Source: an uncultured Lachnospiraceae bacterium (GTDB lineage Bacteria > Bacillota > Clostridia > Lachnospirales > Lachnospiraceae). From it: 64,000 nt of DNA. Made by a program: the position numbers and the translations under genes. Below, one piece after another: positions 9,619 to 16,834 of the stretch (positions are counted from its first letter, which is position 1; every line of letters begins with the position of its first letter). The stretch is from contig CAJTUA010000012.1 of assembly GCA_910579615.1 (NCBI GenBank), forward strand, positions 1 to 64,000, written 5' to 3'. Under the pieces are notes generated by a model, which saw only the letters and a list, made by a program, of their open reading frames with translations, made no database searches and had not been told where the DNA came from.

Positions 9619-9622
9619 ATAG

Positions 9623-9669
9623 TAAAATCGCTATAAAGCTAGAGTTTATCAGCTTTGTAGCGATTTTTA
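9623..9669 (+). terminator. Terminator, possibly bidirectional
   Basis: AAAATCGCTATAAAGCT and AGCTTTGTAGCGATTTT form a 17-bp stem with one mismatch and a 10-nt loop, A-rich before and T-rich after. It could stop both the membrane protein gene and the minus-strand genes beyond. Confidence 0.85.
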
Positions 9670-9710
9670 TTTTGCGTTTGGGTACGATTTGGATACAGAT
9701 TTTTATTTTG
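9662..9710. repeat. 13-bp direct repeat at the edge of the AT-rich island
   Basis: GATTTTTATTTTG occurs at 9662-9674 and again at 9698-9710, the first copy overlapping the terminator tail. Base composition changes sharply to AT-rich here, so this marks the left edge of inserted DNA and might be an attachment-site remnant. Confidence 0.35.
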
Positions 9711-9802
9711 GTACAACTAAAATAAATTATAATTTTTACTACCCAAATGGAATGACTCTAAATTAGTTCGAAAAGACAAACGATAGATTATGCTTATTTG
9801 AT

Positions 9803-10333
9803 TCAAAGATTGTCCATCATTTTGTTCATACGATTTTTCCAGTTAGTATATGCTGATTGCTCAAAAGCCCCTTGTCTCTTATACCTTTTAATATCTTTTA
9901 TAATAAATTTTGCTATTCTTCCTCTTTTTCTACGAAGAAATGCAATTGTTTCATCCACTCCTGCTCCTACTAAAAACTGACCATCTATTTCAAAATATGA
10001 ATCATAGTCAATGCATTTTGCGTTCCATATAGACTTTACATCATTTAAATCGCCCAAACGATAAAGTAGGTAGGTGCTACATATTATCGAAAGTGGGCAA
10101 TCATAAGTATTATCAATTTCTCTTGCAACGTTTGAATCATAACTACAAAGAGCTTCGCGTTCTTTTACCTCGATTGCGAATAACTTTCTAATAAGTTCAG
10201 CATATTTGTAAGAGAAATCTCGGTGTAATTCCTTATATAGTAATTTTCTGAAATCACATATTTTTAGCTTATCATCTACTTTAGTTGATTTAATGTTCTT
10301 ACTGATAATTTCCAAAATCGATTCATTGTCCAT
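9803..10333 (-). CDS. Unknown protein in the AT-rich island
   Basis: 176 residues, rich in Lys, Ile and Asp, with no signal peptide and no family I recognise; the C-terminus is strongly basic (RRKRGRIAKFIIKDIKRYK). Codon use is AT-rich, unlike the flanking genes, which points to transfer. GGGGTGATGAC precedes the ATG. It follows the XRE regulator gene on the same strand, about 73 bp downstream of it, so it is probably expressed under that regulator. Confidence 0.65.
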   Translation of the reverse strand: MDNESILEIISKNIKSTKVDDKLKICDFRKLLYKELHRDFSYKYAELIRKLFAIEVKEREALCSYDSNVAREIDNTYDCPLSIICSTYLLYRLGDLNDVKSIWNAKCIDYDSYFEIDGQFLVGAGVDETIAFLRRKRGRIAKFIIKDIKRYKRQGAFEQSAYTNWKNRMNKMMDNL

Positions 10334-10406
10334 GTCATCACCCCAAATATAAATAACCTTCTATTTTTTTAACATTCGGATATAAAAACAGATTATTTTA
10401 TATCAT

Positions 10407-10958
10407 TTATTTTTCCTCTTTTGGATTCAACCCAGTCTTATCCATAAACTCATCATGTGTCTTCTGAATCTGTAAATTCATATCAAACGGCTCTGACTCT
10501 GGGTAAATATCCATCCAGAGATTAAAGTCTGCCTCAGCCTTTAATAGAGCCTCGGCTCTTTTTTTCACGTCTTTGATAGAATTACATTTTTCTACTTCTT
10601 CCATATATTTCCCATAACGCTCATACCATGAACGCATCAAGGCGAGTGTACCAAAACTGACAGCAACCATATCATTTCCGTCTTTATCCTGACATTCAAA
10701 CAATTGACCGTCATATTGGCGGAACACTTGGAAAAGCCTGTGCATAGTCGTGATACCATCAAAGTCTGAATTTGTTAATACTTCAACATTGACAGCAAAC
10801 GCCTTTGCAAGCTTTTCTAATGATTTTAATTTGGGATTTCTGCGTCCACTCTCATAGGCACGGATATAAGATTCACTTACTCCTACCATATCACCTAACT
10901 GTTTTAGTGTAAGACCACGTTCTTTTCGTATACGCTGTATATTTTCTCCAACTGTCAT
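10407..10958 (-). CDS. XRE-family transcriptional regulator
   Basis: 183 residues. Residues 1-65 are a cI/XRE-type helix-turn-helix (VGENIQRIRKERGLTLKQL, then GVSESYIRAYESGRRNPK). The remaining 115 residues are acidic, of unknown fold, and may sense a signal or mediate oligomerisation. AT-rich codon use matches the island. It is divergent from a small excisionase-like gene, and the 200 bp between them carries several copies of a palindrome (11011-11146) that this protein probably binds, as in the control regions of integrative elements and phages. Confidence 0.88.
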   Translation of the reverse strand: MTVGENIQRIRKERGLTLKQLGDMVGVSESYIRAYESGRRNPKLKSLEKLAKAFAVNVEVLTNSDFDGITTMHRLFQVFRQYDGQLFECQDKDGNDMVAVSFGTLALMRSWYERYGKYMEEVEKCNSIKDVKKRAEALLKAEADFNLWMDIYPESEPFDMNLQIQKTHDEFMDKTGLNPKEEK

Positions 10959-11010
10959 AATAATGTGCCTCCTGCCTTAAAGATAGATATATCCTTTAAT
11001 AGAAATAGAA

Positions 11011-11146
11011 AGTATCAAATGTAATATAATCATATCATAAGATACGAAATAAAGAAAGCTTTTTAAAAAAACGATTGACACCGTATCAAAAGATGCGTTA
11101 ACATAATATACGAATCAAAAGAAACGTAACAAAATCAAAAGATAAA
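11011..11146. promoter_or_regulatory. Five copies of a 16-bp operator-like palindrome
   Basis: Copies of a CGTATC-AAAA-GATACG-like palindrome occur at 11011-11026 (weak), 11031-11046, 11082-11097, 11111-11126 and 11131-11146. Two neighbouring pairs start exactly 20 bp apart. They fill the divergent region between the XRE gene and the small HTH gene; a TTGACA at 11075-11080 lies next to the third copy. This is the arrangement of a repressor controlling its own gene and a divergent promoter. Confidence 0.65.
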
Positions 11147-11162
11147 AACCGGAGAAAATAAT

Positions 11163-11376
11163 ATGGATAAAAAAATTTATTACAATGCAGAAGAAGTTGC
11201 ATCTATGCTTGATGTAAGTATAGGAAAGTCTTATAAGATTCTTAGGGTAATGAATACTGAACTGGCGAGGAAAGGTTTCCTTACAATTCCAGGAAAGATT
11301 CCAGTCAGTAGAATATTTTAAGGAAAAATGGTATGGAGGTATTAAGGAGCAGAAAATGTATTATGGAACGAAATAG
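11163..11376 (+). pseudogene. Excisionase-like small HTH protein, frameshifted near its end
   Basis: The ATG at 11163 follows GGAG and opens a 52-codon frame that stops at 11321. It begins MDKKIYYNAEEVASMLDVS, an excisionase/MerR-like winged-helix start in the small DNA-binding proteins of integrative elements. Just before the stop, removing one A near 11312 restores the frame into SRYFKEKWYGGIKEQKMYYG and a stop at 11374-11376, which matches the typical KEKWYG C-terminus of this family. The intact form would be about 70 residues. It is probably a remnant, though the 52-residue product may still fold. Confidence 0.65.
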
Positions 11377-11410
11377 GGGAAATGCTGGAACAGCAAATGG
11401 GTACAATAGA

Positions 11411-11442
11411 GGATTTATGAAATCTAAAAATTTCATAAATCC
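11411..11442. repeat. 13-bp perfect palindrome at the right edge of the island
   Basis: GGATTTATGAAAT (11411-11423) and ATTTCATAAATCC (11430-11442) flank a 6-nt centre. There is no T run, so it is a poor terminator; it ends 2 bp before the -35 of the cobW promoter and may be an operator or recombination-site remnant. Confidence 0.55.
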
Positions 11443-11444
11443 CC

Positions 11445-11473
11445 TTGCAAATTGCAAAACGCAGACGTATAAT
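11445..11473 (+). promoter_or_regulatory. Promoter of the CobW-type operon
   Basis: TTGCAA (11445-11450), 17 bp, TATAAT (11468-11473). The resulting leader to the start at 11659 is about 180 nt, with no riboswitch I recognise. TTGCAAATTGCAA at the -35 is itself a near palindrome and may be a regulator site. Confidence 0.65.
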
Positions 11474-11658
11474 AGCAGACAAAATTTAATGAAAGAACGG
11501 GCTATGGAGGGAAGGGGTTCCATCCACAGTCCGTTTTTGTGCGCGGTGCGGGGGGATTTTGCAGCACCATGGTTTTTCTGCCGGATTGCTGTGGGCGGGC
11601 AGTTTTTACGGAATTTTTCCTGGCGGAAAAGATTATTTTTGTACGGAGGGCAAATACA

Positions 11659-12801
11659 ATGACAAAGATTGACATTATTTCTGGATTTCTGGGCGCGGGT
11701 AAGACAACCCTGATTAAGAAGCTGCTGGCGGAGGCATTTTCCGGTGAGAAGGTGGTGCTGATTGAAAATGAGTTCGGTGAAATTGGGATTGATAGCGGGT
11801 TTTTAAAGGATGCGGGGGTGCAGATTACGGAGATGAATTCCGGCTGTATCTGCTGCTCGCTGGTGGGTGATTTTGGCAAGGCATTGGCGGAAGTGCTAGA
11901 AAAATTTGCACCGGATCGCATTGTAATTGAGCCGTCCGGGGTGGGCAAGCTTTCCGATGTCATCAAGGCAGTGGAGGGCGTAAAGAGCTCCGTTGAGATT
12001 AAGCTGAGCAGCTTTACGGCGGTTGTTGACGCGAAAAAGAGCAAGATGTATATGAAGAATTTCGGCGAGTTTTTTAACAATCAGGTGGAGTATGCCGGAA
12101 CAATTATTTTAAGCCGCACGCAGGATATGAAGCAGGAGAAACTGGAGGAGTGCGTTAAGCAGCTGCGCGAGCACAATACGGCGGCCACAATTATCACAAC
12201 GCCGTGGGAGGAGATTAAAGGCGGGCAGATTCTGGCGGCAATGGAGAAGAACAATACGCTTGAGAAGGCGCTGCTTGAGGAACATGAGCATCACCATCAT
12301 GACCATGAGGGTGAGGGGCATCATCACCATGACGGCGAGGGACACGAGTGCTGCCATCATCACGACCATGAGGGGGAGGGGCATCATCACCACGACGGTG
12401 AGGAACACGAGTGCTGCCATCATCACGACCATGAAGACGAGGGGCATGACCATCACCATCACCACGACCATGGCGAGGAATGCACCTGTGGCTGTCATGA
12501 CCATGACCATCACCACCACCATGCGGACGAGGTATTCTCCAGCTGGGGGGTTGAGACACCGCACAAATTTACCAGGGAGGAGCTTACCGCGGCACTTGCA
12601 GAGCTTTCGGAAAGCGACCGCCATGGCATGATTCTGCGCGCGAAGGGCATTGTTCCTGCGACAACAGGCGAGTGGCTGCATTTTGATTTGACACCGGGCG
12701 AGTATGAAATCCGCGAGGGTGCTGCGGATGTGACTGGGCGTATCTGTGTTATTGGGAGCAAGTTGAAGGAAGATGAGATTGCAGCGCTGTTTCTGGCGTA
12801 A
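11659..12801 (+). CDS. CobW/G3E GTPase with a His/Cys-rich metal-binding insert
   Basis: 380 residues. The N-terminal GTPase has the P-loop GFLGAGKTT (9-17) and the family metal-binding CxCC motif (C63, C65, C66). Residues 209-288 are a low-complexity insert with 38 His and seven Cys (two CC pairs and a CTCGC), followed by the CobW C-terminal domain (GMILRAKGIVPA onward). Proteins of this type deliver or buffer zinc, cobalt or nickel; the insert suggests high-capacity zinc handling, but the metal is not certain. The start at 11659 has ACGGAGGG upstream; a longer in-frame extension lacks support. It is 23 bp before a second GTPase gene, so the two probably work together. Confidence 0.92.
   Translation: MTKIDIISGFLGAGKTTLIKKLLAEAFSGEKVVLIENEFGEIGIDSGFLKDAGVQITEMNSGCICCSLVGDFGKALAEVLEKFAPDRIVIEPSGVGKLSDVIKAVEGVKSSVEIKLSSFTAVVDAKKSKMYMKNFGEFFNNQVEYAGTIILSRTQDMKQEKLEECVKQLREHNTAATIITTPWEEIKGGQILAAMEKNNTLEKALLEEHEHHHHDHEGEGHHHHDGEGHECCHHHDHEGEGHHHHDGEEHECCHHHDHEDEGHDHHHHHDHGEECTCGCHDHDHHHHHADEVFSSWGVETPHKFTREELTAALAELSESDRHGMILRAKGIVPATTGEWLHFDLTPGEYEIREGAADVTGRICVIGSKLKEDEIAALFLA
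12318..12460 (+). repeat. 63-bp in-frame tandem repeat inside the His-rich insert
   Basis: GCATCATCAC starts at 12318 and again at 12381, giving a 63-bp (21-residue) unit encoding a GHHHHDGE-HECC-HHHDHE pattern, with a partial third unit near 12444. Copy number could vary between strains. Confidence 0.75.
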
Positions 12802-12824
12802 CCAGGAAAAGATTGTGAGGGATT

Positions 12825-13784
12825 ATGGAAGTACCGGTATATATTGTCAATGGTTTTCTGGAGAGCGGTAAGACTACCTTTATCCAGGAAACCTTAAAGG
12901 ACCCTGATTTTTCAGGCAGGGAGAAAACGCTTATCATCGCCTGTGAGGAAGGCGAGGAGGAGTATGACGAGAAAGCGCTTGCCGCCTGCCATGCCGAGGT
13001 GGTCACGGTGGAGGAGAAGGAAGAGTTCACGACGGAGTACCTTCGGATGTTAAATGCCCATTACCGCCCACAGCGCGTGATGCTTGAGCTTAACGGTATG
13101 TGGAGTGTTGAGGAATTTGTGGAACTCGAGCTTCCGGAGAATTGGGTGATGGTACAGATTATCACGCTGATTGATGCCTCAACGTATCAGAACTATTTGA
13201 ATAATATGAAGCCAATTATGATGGGGCAGTTTAAGCTTTCGGATACCATTATTTTCAACCGCTGCACAAAGGAGACCGATAAGCTTGCCCTGCGCCGCAG
13301 CGTCAAGATTGTCAACCGTAAGGGGCAGATTATCTACGAATCCGCGGACGGCGTGACGGACGATGCGGGCGAGGAAGTATTGCCGTTTGATATCGATGCG
13401 CCGCTGATTGATTTGTGCGATGACGATTACGGGCTCTGGTATATGGACGCGATGGACAATCCCAAAAAATATAACGGTAAGAAGGTGCGTTTCCGTGCCA
13501 TGGTCTACCGCTCGGAGAAACTTCCGAAGCGCAGTTTTGTGCCGGGGCGTTTTGCAATGACCTGCTGCGCGGACGATGTGGCGTTCATCGGTTTTTTGTG
13601 CAAAGTGGGGGAAACGGTTGGCTCGGTTGCCTTTGAGGAGCTGAAAAACCGCAGTTATATTTATGTGACAGCTGATATCCGCGTGGAGTTTTATAAGGAA
13701 TACCGCGGCAAAGGTCCTGTATTGTATGCGACCTCCATTGAGACCGCGCCGGAGCCGGAGGACAAATTGGTATACTTTAACTGA
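12825..13784 (+). CDS. CobW-like GTPase with C-terminal TIGR03943-like domain
   Basis: 319 residues. The P-loop NGFLESGKTTF (9-19) marks a CobW-type GTPase, but the CxCC metal motif of the upstream protein is missing; CEEGEEEYDE stands in that region. From about residue 215 the C-terminus (FRAMVYR, FVPGRFAMTCCADD, IGFLCKV) resembles the soluble end of YcgQ/TIGR03943 proteins, which are linked to zinc-regulated permeases in Bacillus. This suggests an accessory role in metal supply, in partnership with the upstream gene. A short GAGGG RBS precedes the ATG. Confidence 0.75.
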   Translation: MEVPVYIVNGFLESGKTTFIQETLKDPDFSGREKTLIIACEEGEEEYDEKALAACHAEVVTVEEKEEFTTEYLRMLNAHYRPQRVMLELNGMWSVEEFVELELPENWVMVQIITLIDASTYQNYLNNMKPIMMGQFKLSDTIIFNRCTKETDKLALRRSVKIVNRKGQIIYESADGVTDDAGEEVLPFDIDAPLIDLCDDDYGLWYMDAMDNPKKYNGKKVRFRAMVYRSEKLPKRSFVPGRFAMTCCADDVAFIGFLCKVGETVGSVAFEELKNRSYIYVTADIRVEFYKEYRGKGPVLYATSIETAPEPEDKLVYFN

Positions 13785-13831
13785 TGTGTAAGAAAATGCG
13801 CACGAAATTCCGTGTAGAAACAAAATTGTCC

Positions 13832-13860
13832 TTGACGGACGGAAGAAATTCCTTTATAAT
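13832..13860 (+). promoter_or_regulatory. Promoter of the yicC-remA operon
   Basis: TTGACG (13832-13837), 17 bp, TATAAT (13855-13860). The 5' leader contains a 7-bp hairpin, GGAGATA (13884-13890) with TATCTCC (13903-13909). Confidence 0.85.
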
Positions 13861-13948
13861 ATAATCGATTTATTGTGCCAAGGGGAGATAGGGGGAAGCC
13901 TGTATCTCCTGGAATTTCCTGCGTGAAGCAAAGAAAGTGTGTGTCTGC

Positions 13949-14827
13949 ATGTTAAAAAGCATGACTGGTTTTGGCCGGTATGAGATTGCGAATGAAGAAA
14001 GAAAAATATCGGTAGAAATGAAAGCGGTCAACCACCGCTATTGCGAGCTTTCCGTAAAACTCCCGAAAAAGCTGAATTTTTTCGAAGCGGGGATACGGAA
14101 TCTCTTAAAGCAGTATATCAGCCGTGGGAAGGTTGATGTGTTCATCACCTACGAAGATTATACAGAAGGGAAGGCCTGTGTAAAATATAACCCGGAGCTG
14201 GCGGGGGAGTACCTTGATAAGCTGAAGCAGATGGAACAGGAATTCGGGCTTGCCAATGACATCACCGTTTCAAAGCTTGCGAGGCTTCCGGAGGTGTTTG
14301 CACTTGAAGAACAGTCCGTCGATGAGAATGAGCTTTGGAGGCTTCTTGAGGAAGCCGTGCAAAAGGCGGCACAGCAGCTTGTCGCGACGCGCGCCGCGGA
14401 GGGGGAGCATTTGCGGCAGGATTTATCTGCAAAGCTTGACGGGATGCTTTCTACGGTGGATTTCATCGAGGAGCGTTCCCCGCAGATTGTGGCGGAATAC
14501 CGCAGGAAGCTGACGGAAAAAGTAAATGAGCTGCTCGGTGAGACGAAATTGGACGAGGGTGTGCTTGCAACGGAGATTACTGTTTTCGCGGACCGGATTT
14601 GTGTGGATGAGGAAACCGTGCGTCTTCGGGCGCATATCGACAATATGAAAGAGACGCTCGGCGTTGGCGCTAATATTGGAAGAAAGCTTGATTTTATTGC
14701 GCAGGAGATGAACCGCGAGGCGAACACCATCCTATCAAAATCAAGTGATTTGGCGGTGACGAACCGCGCGATTGATTTGAAAACGGAAATTGAAAAAATA
14801 AGGGAACAGATTCAGAACATTGAGTAG
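13949..14827 (+). CDS. yicC: YicC/YloC-type endoribonuclease
   Basis: 292 residues. The start MLKSMTGFGRYE is the family signature, so ATG 13949 is preferred over an upstream GTG at 13937. The C-terminal DUF1732-like end is recognisable (LDFIAQEMNREANTILSKS). YicC proteins are cytoplasmic RNases that act on small RNAs and structured RNA. In Firmicutes the gene begins a conserved cluster yicC-remA-gmk-rpoZ; here remA follows after 11 bp but gmk is absent. Confidence 0.93.
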   Translation: MLKSMTGFGRYEIANEERKISVEMKAVNHRYCELSVKLPKKLNFFEAGIRNLLKQYISRGKVDVFITYEDYTEGKACVKYNPELAGEYLDKLKQMEQEFGLANDITVSKLARLPEVFALEEQSVDENELWRLLEEAVQKAAQQLVATRAAEGEHLRQDLSAKLDGMLSTVDFIEERSPQIVAEYRRKLTEKVNELLGETKLDEGVLATEITVFADRICVDEETVRLRAHIDNMKETLGVGANIGRKLDFIAQEMNREANTILSKSSDLAVTNRAIDLKTEIEKIREQIQNIE

Positions 14828-14838
14828 GAGAATTCCTC

Positions 14839-15117
14839 ATGAGCAGGATGATTAACATCGGTTACGGAAACGTAGTAAACGCGGATAAGATACTTGCCGT
14901 GGTACGCCCGGAGGCAGCGCCCATCAAGCGCATGGTGGCGGTCGCAAAGGACCATGAGACTTACGTGGACGCGACATGCGGAAGAAAATGCAAATCCGTC
15001 ATTGTGTCCGAGGAGGGCAGGATTGTCCTGTCTGCACTGCTGCCGGAAACAATCGCAGGCAGGGTAAACGGAAAACTCCCTGCCGAGCGGGAGGAACTTA
15101 CCACGGAAGAGCCATAG
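14839..15117 (+). CDS. remA: RemA-family DNA-binding regulator (DUF370)
   Basis: 92 residues, matching RemA: a GYGNVVNADKILAVV start and PIKRMV in the middle. In Bacillus RemA oligomerises on DNA and activates matrix and osmoprotection genes. Here it is co-transcribed with yicC. The C-terminal 15 residues are a charged tail. Two copies of the hairpin repeat separate it from rpoZ. Confidence 0.9.
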   Translation: MSRMINIGYGNVVNADKILAVVRPEAAPIKRMVAVAKDHETYVDATCGRKCKSVIVSEEGRIVLSALLPETIAGRVNGKLPAEREELTTEEP

Positions 15118-15138
15118 CGCATATGCAGCTTAAAAACA

Positions 15139-15335
15139 GTATGTGCCCGTACAGCCCCCAGTGGGATTTTTGCGGAGTGAAACGCAGAAAAAATACCACT
15201 GTGGAAAAAGGGGTCGGGAAGGGCACATACGGAACTTGAAACAGTATGTGCCCGTACAGCCCCCAGTGGGATTTTTGCGGAGTGAAACGCAGAAAAAATA
15301 CCACTGTGGAAAAAGGGGTCGGGAAGGGCACATAC
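15139..15335 (+). repeat. Hairpin repeat family, two tandem copies before rpoZ
   Basis: Copies at 15139-15230 and 15244-15335, 92 bp each and almost identical, 105 bp apart. Outer stem GTATGTGCCC/GGGCACATAC, inner stem AGTGGG-ATTTTT with its partner carrying one G-A mismatch at inner position 6, apical loop GAGTGAAA closed by GCG/CGC. Each copy ends in GGAACTT; the second runs into TAGGAGG, the RBS of rpoZ. Confidence 0.9.
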
Positions 15336-15360
15336 GGAACTTTAAATAGGAGGACAATTT

Positions 15361-15603
15361 ATGTTACATCCGTCTTATACAGATTTGATGCAGGTGGTAA
15401 ACCAGGAAGTCGAGCAGGGGGAAGAACCGGTAGTAAACAGCCGCTATTCCATTGTCCTTGCGACCGCAAAGCGTGCAAGGCAGTTGATTGACGGTGCGGA
15501 ACCGTTGGTTGCGGCACCGAACTGCAATAAACCGCTCTCGGTCGCAGTCGATGAGCTTTACGGCTCGAAGGTTAAGATTATTTCCGAAGAGAAAGAGGAT
15601 TAG
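15361..15603 (+). CDS. rpoZ: RNA polymerase omega subunit
   Basis: 80 residues. The conserved core NSRYSIVLATAKRARQLI (about 25-42) and the KPLSVAVDELYGSKV end identify omega, which aids assembly of the beta-prime subunit. The AGGAGG RBS directly follows the second hairpin repeat. Usually gmk sits just upstream; it is not in the window. Confidence 0.93.
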   Translation: MLHPSYTDLMQVVNQEVEQGEEPVVNSRYSIVLATAKRARQLIDGAEPLVAAPNCNKPLSVAVDELYGSKVKIISEEKED

Positions 15604-15658
15604 GCGGCAAAAAGGGACGGTTCTTACCTCCCTTTTTTCTGCGCAGAGGAGAGGAACT

Positions 15659-16459
15659 ATGCGGTTGTGCAGCATTGCCAGCGGGAGCAGCGGAAACTGC
15701 ATCTACATTGGCGAGAAAAATACGCATGTGCTTGTTGATACAGGAATCAGCGCGAAGCGCATCGAGGAGGGGCTTAGGAGCATTTCCGTTTTGCCGGAGG
15801 AGCTTTCCGCCATATTTATCACCCACGAACATACGGACCATGTCCAGGGACTGTGGGCGTTCGAGAAAAAACACAAGGTTCCGGTCTACGCGACGGAGCA
15901 CACGCTGGATGCTTATATGAACTCGAAAAAGGAACCCGGGTTTCTGGCGGAAAGGCTTTGTGTGGTTACATATGATAAGGAGATAACCGTGGGGGATTTC
16001 CATGTGCGTCCTTTTCGGATTTCACATGATGCCGTCTGTCCGGTCAGTTATACATTTTGCGGCGAAAAGGAAAAAATCGGGGTGGCGACCGATTTGGGCT
16101 GTTTTGATGAATACACGATGGATGCCCTAAAGGGCTGCGGGCTTTTGTATCTTGAGTCAAACCATGACGAAAATATGTTGCTTGTCGGAAAATATCCTTA
16201 CGCGCTAAAACAGCGCGTTTTGGGGCGGACGGGGCATCTTTCGAATGACGCGGCGGCAGAGCTTGCAGGAATGCTTCTGCATGAGGGCTTAAAATATATT
16301 GTGCTCGGACATTTAAGCAAAGAAAACAATTACCCGGAGCTGGCATATGAAACGATGCGGCAGAAAATACGAAGCATGTGGAAGTATCCGCAGTCCGCAC
16401 CGGAAATTTCAGTGGCAAACAGGGAAAGTCCGTCGGCAATGCTGCATTTGGATGCATAA
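15659..16459 (+). CDS. yycJ: Metallo-beta-lactamase-fold hydrolase, YycJ/WalJ type
   Basis: 266 residues. Starts MRLCSIASGSSGNCIYIG, typical of YycJ, and carries the metal motif THEHTDH (H56, H58, D60, H61). Further ligands lie in FRISHDAVCP and VLGHLSKEN. YycJ proteins are cytoplasmic two-metal exonucleases linked to DNA repair and wall homeostasis. The start at 15659 follows AGAGGAGAGG; a longer upstream frame overlaps rpoZ and is rejected. It lies 55 bp after rpoZ. Confidence 0.9.
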   Translation: MRLCSIASGSSGNCIYIGEKNTHVLVDTGISAKRIEEGLRSISVLPEELSAIFITHEHTDHVQGLWAFEKKHKVPVYATEHTLDAYMNSKKEPGFLAERLCVVTYDKEITVGDFHVRPFRISHDAVCPVSYTFCGEKEKIGVATDLGCFDEYTMDALKGCGLLYLESNHDENMLLVGKYPYALKQRVLGRTGHLSNDAAAELAGMLLHEGLKYIVLGHLSKENNYPELAYETMRQKIRSMWKYPQSAPEISVANRESPSAMLHLDA

Positions 16460-16531
16460 TGTGGCAAAACGGCGGGAAAACGGACATAAAATTGTTTACG
16501 CGCGGGAAGCGGCGCAGGAAAGAGGGATTGC

Positions 16532-16804
16532 ATGAACAAAACAATTATTACGGTAGTGGGGCAGGACCGGGTGGGAATTATTGCAAAGGTATGCACATAC
16601 TTGGCAGACAACAGAGTAAATATCCTTGATATTTCACAGACGATTGTCTCCGGGTATTTTAATATGATGATGATTGTGGATACGAACGGCGCGGTGAAGG
16701 AATTCGGCGCCATCAGTGAAGAATTGACGGCGCTCGGCATACAGATTGGTGTAATCATCAAGGCGCAGCGGGAAGATATTTTTGATATGATGCACCGGAT
16801 TTAG
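16532..16804 (+). CDS. ACT-domain regulatory protein (UPF0237)
   Basis: 90 residues forming one ACT domain: the TVVGQDRVGIIAKVCTYLAD start and the NILDISQTIV strand fit a small ligand-binding fold that usually senses amino acids. It is 30 bp upstream of the PFL-family gene, a very common pairing in Firmicutes, which suggests that it regulates that protein. Confidence 0.9.
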   Translation: MNKTIITVVGQDRVGIIAKVCTYLADNRVNILDISQTIVSGYFNMMMIVDTNGAVKEFGAISEELTALGIQIGVIIKAQREDIFDMMHRI

Positions 16805-16834
16805 GGCAGCTTACGGAAAGGGCATGGTAATGGT

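Noticed and set aside
11474..11658. Upstream extension of the CobW protein by 40 codons
   Set aside because: The frame is open, but the extension lacks an RBS and the family starts at the short form with ACGGAGGG in place.
12109..12681. Met/Val-rich frame opposite the His-rich insert
   Set aside because: It is the complement of His codons (ATG/GTG), a composition artefact.
15139..15335. CRISPR-like array
   Set aside because: Units of 105 bp with 92 bp conserved and 13-bp conserved linkers have no variable spacers, and no cas genes are near. The same applies to 36071-36378.
15098..15357. Repeated peptides encoded across the hairpin repeats on both strands
   Set aside because: The frames exist only because the repeats lack stops; there is no RBS of their own, and the stems explain the conservation better than coding.
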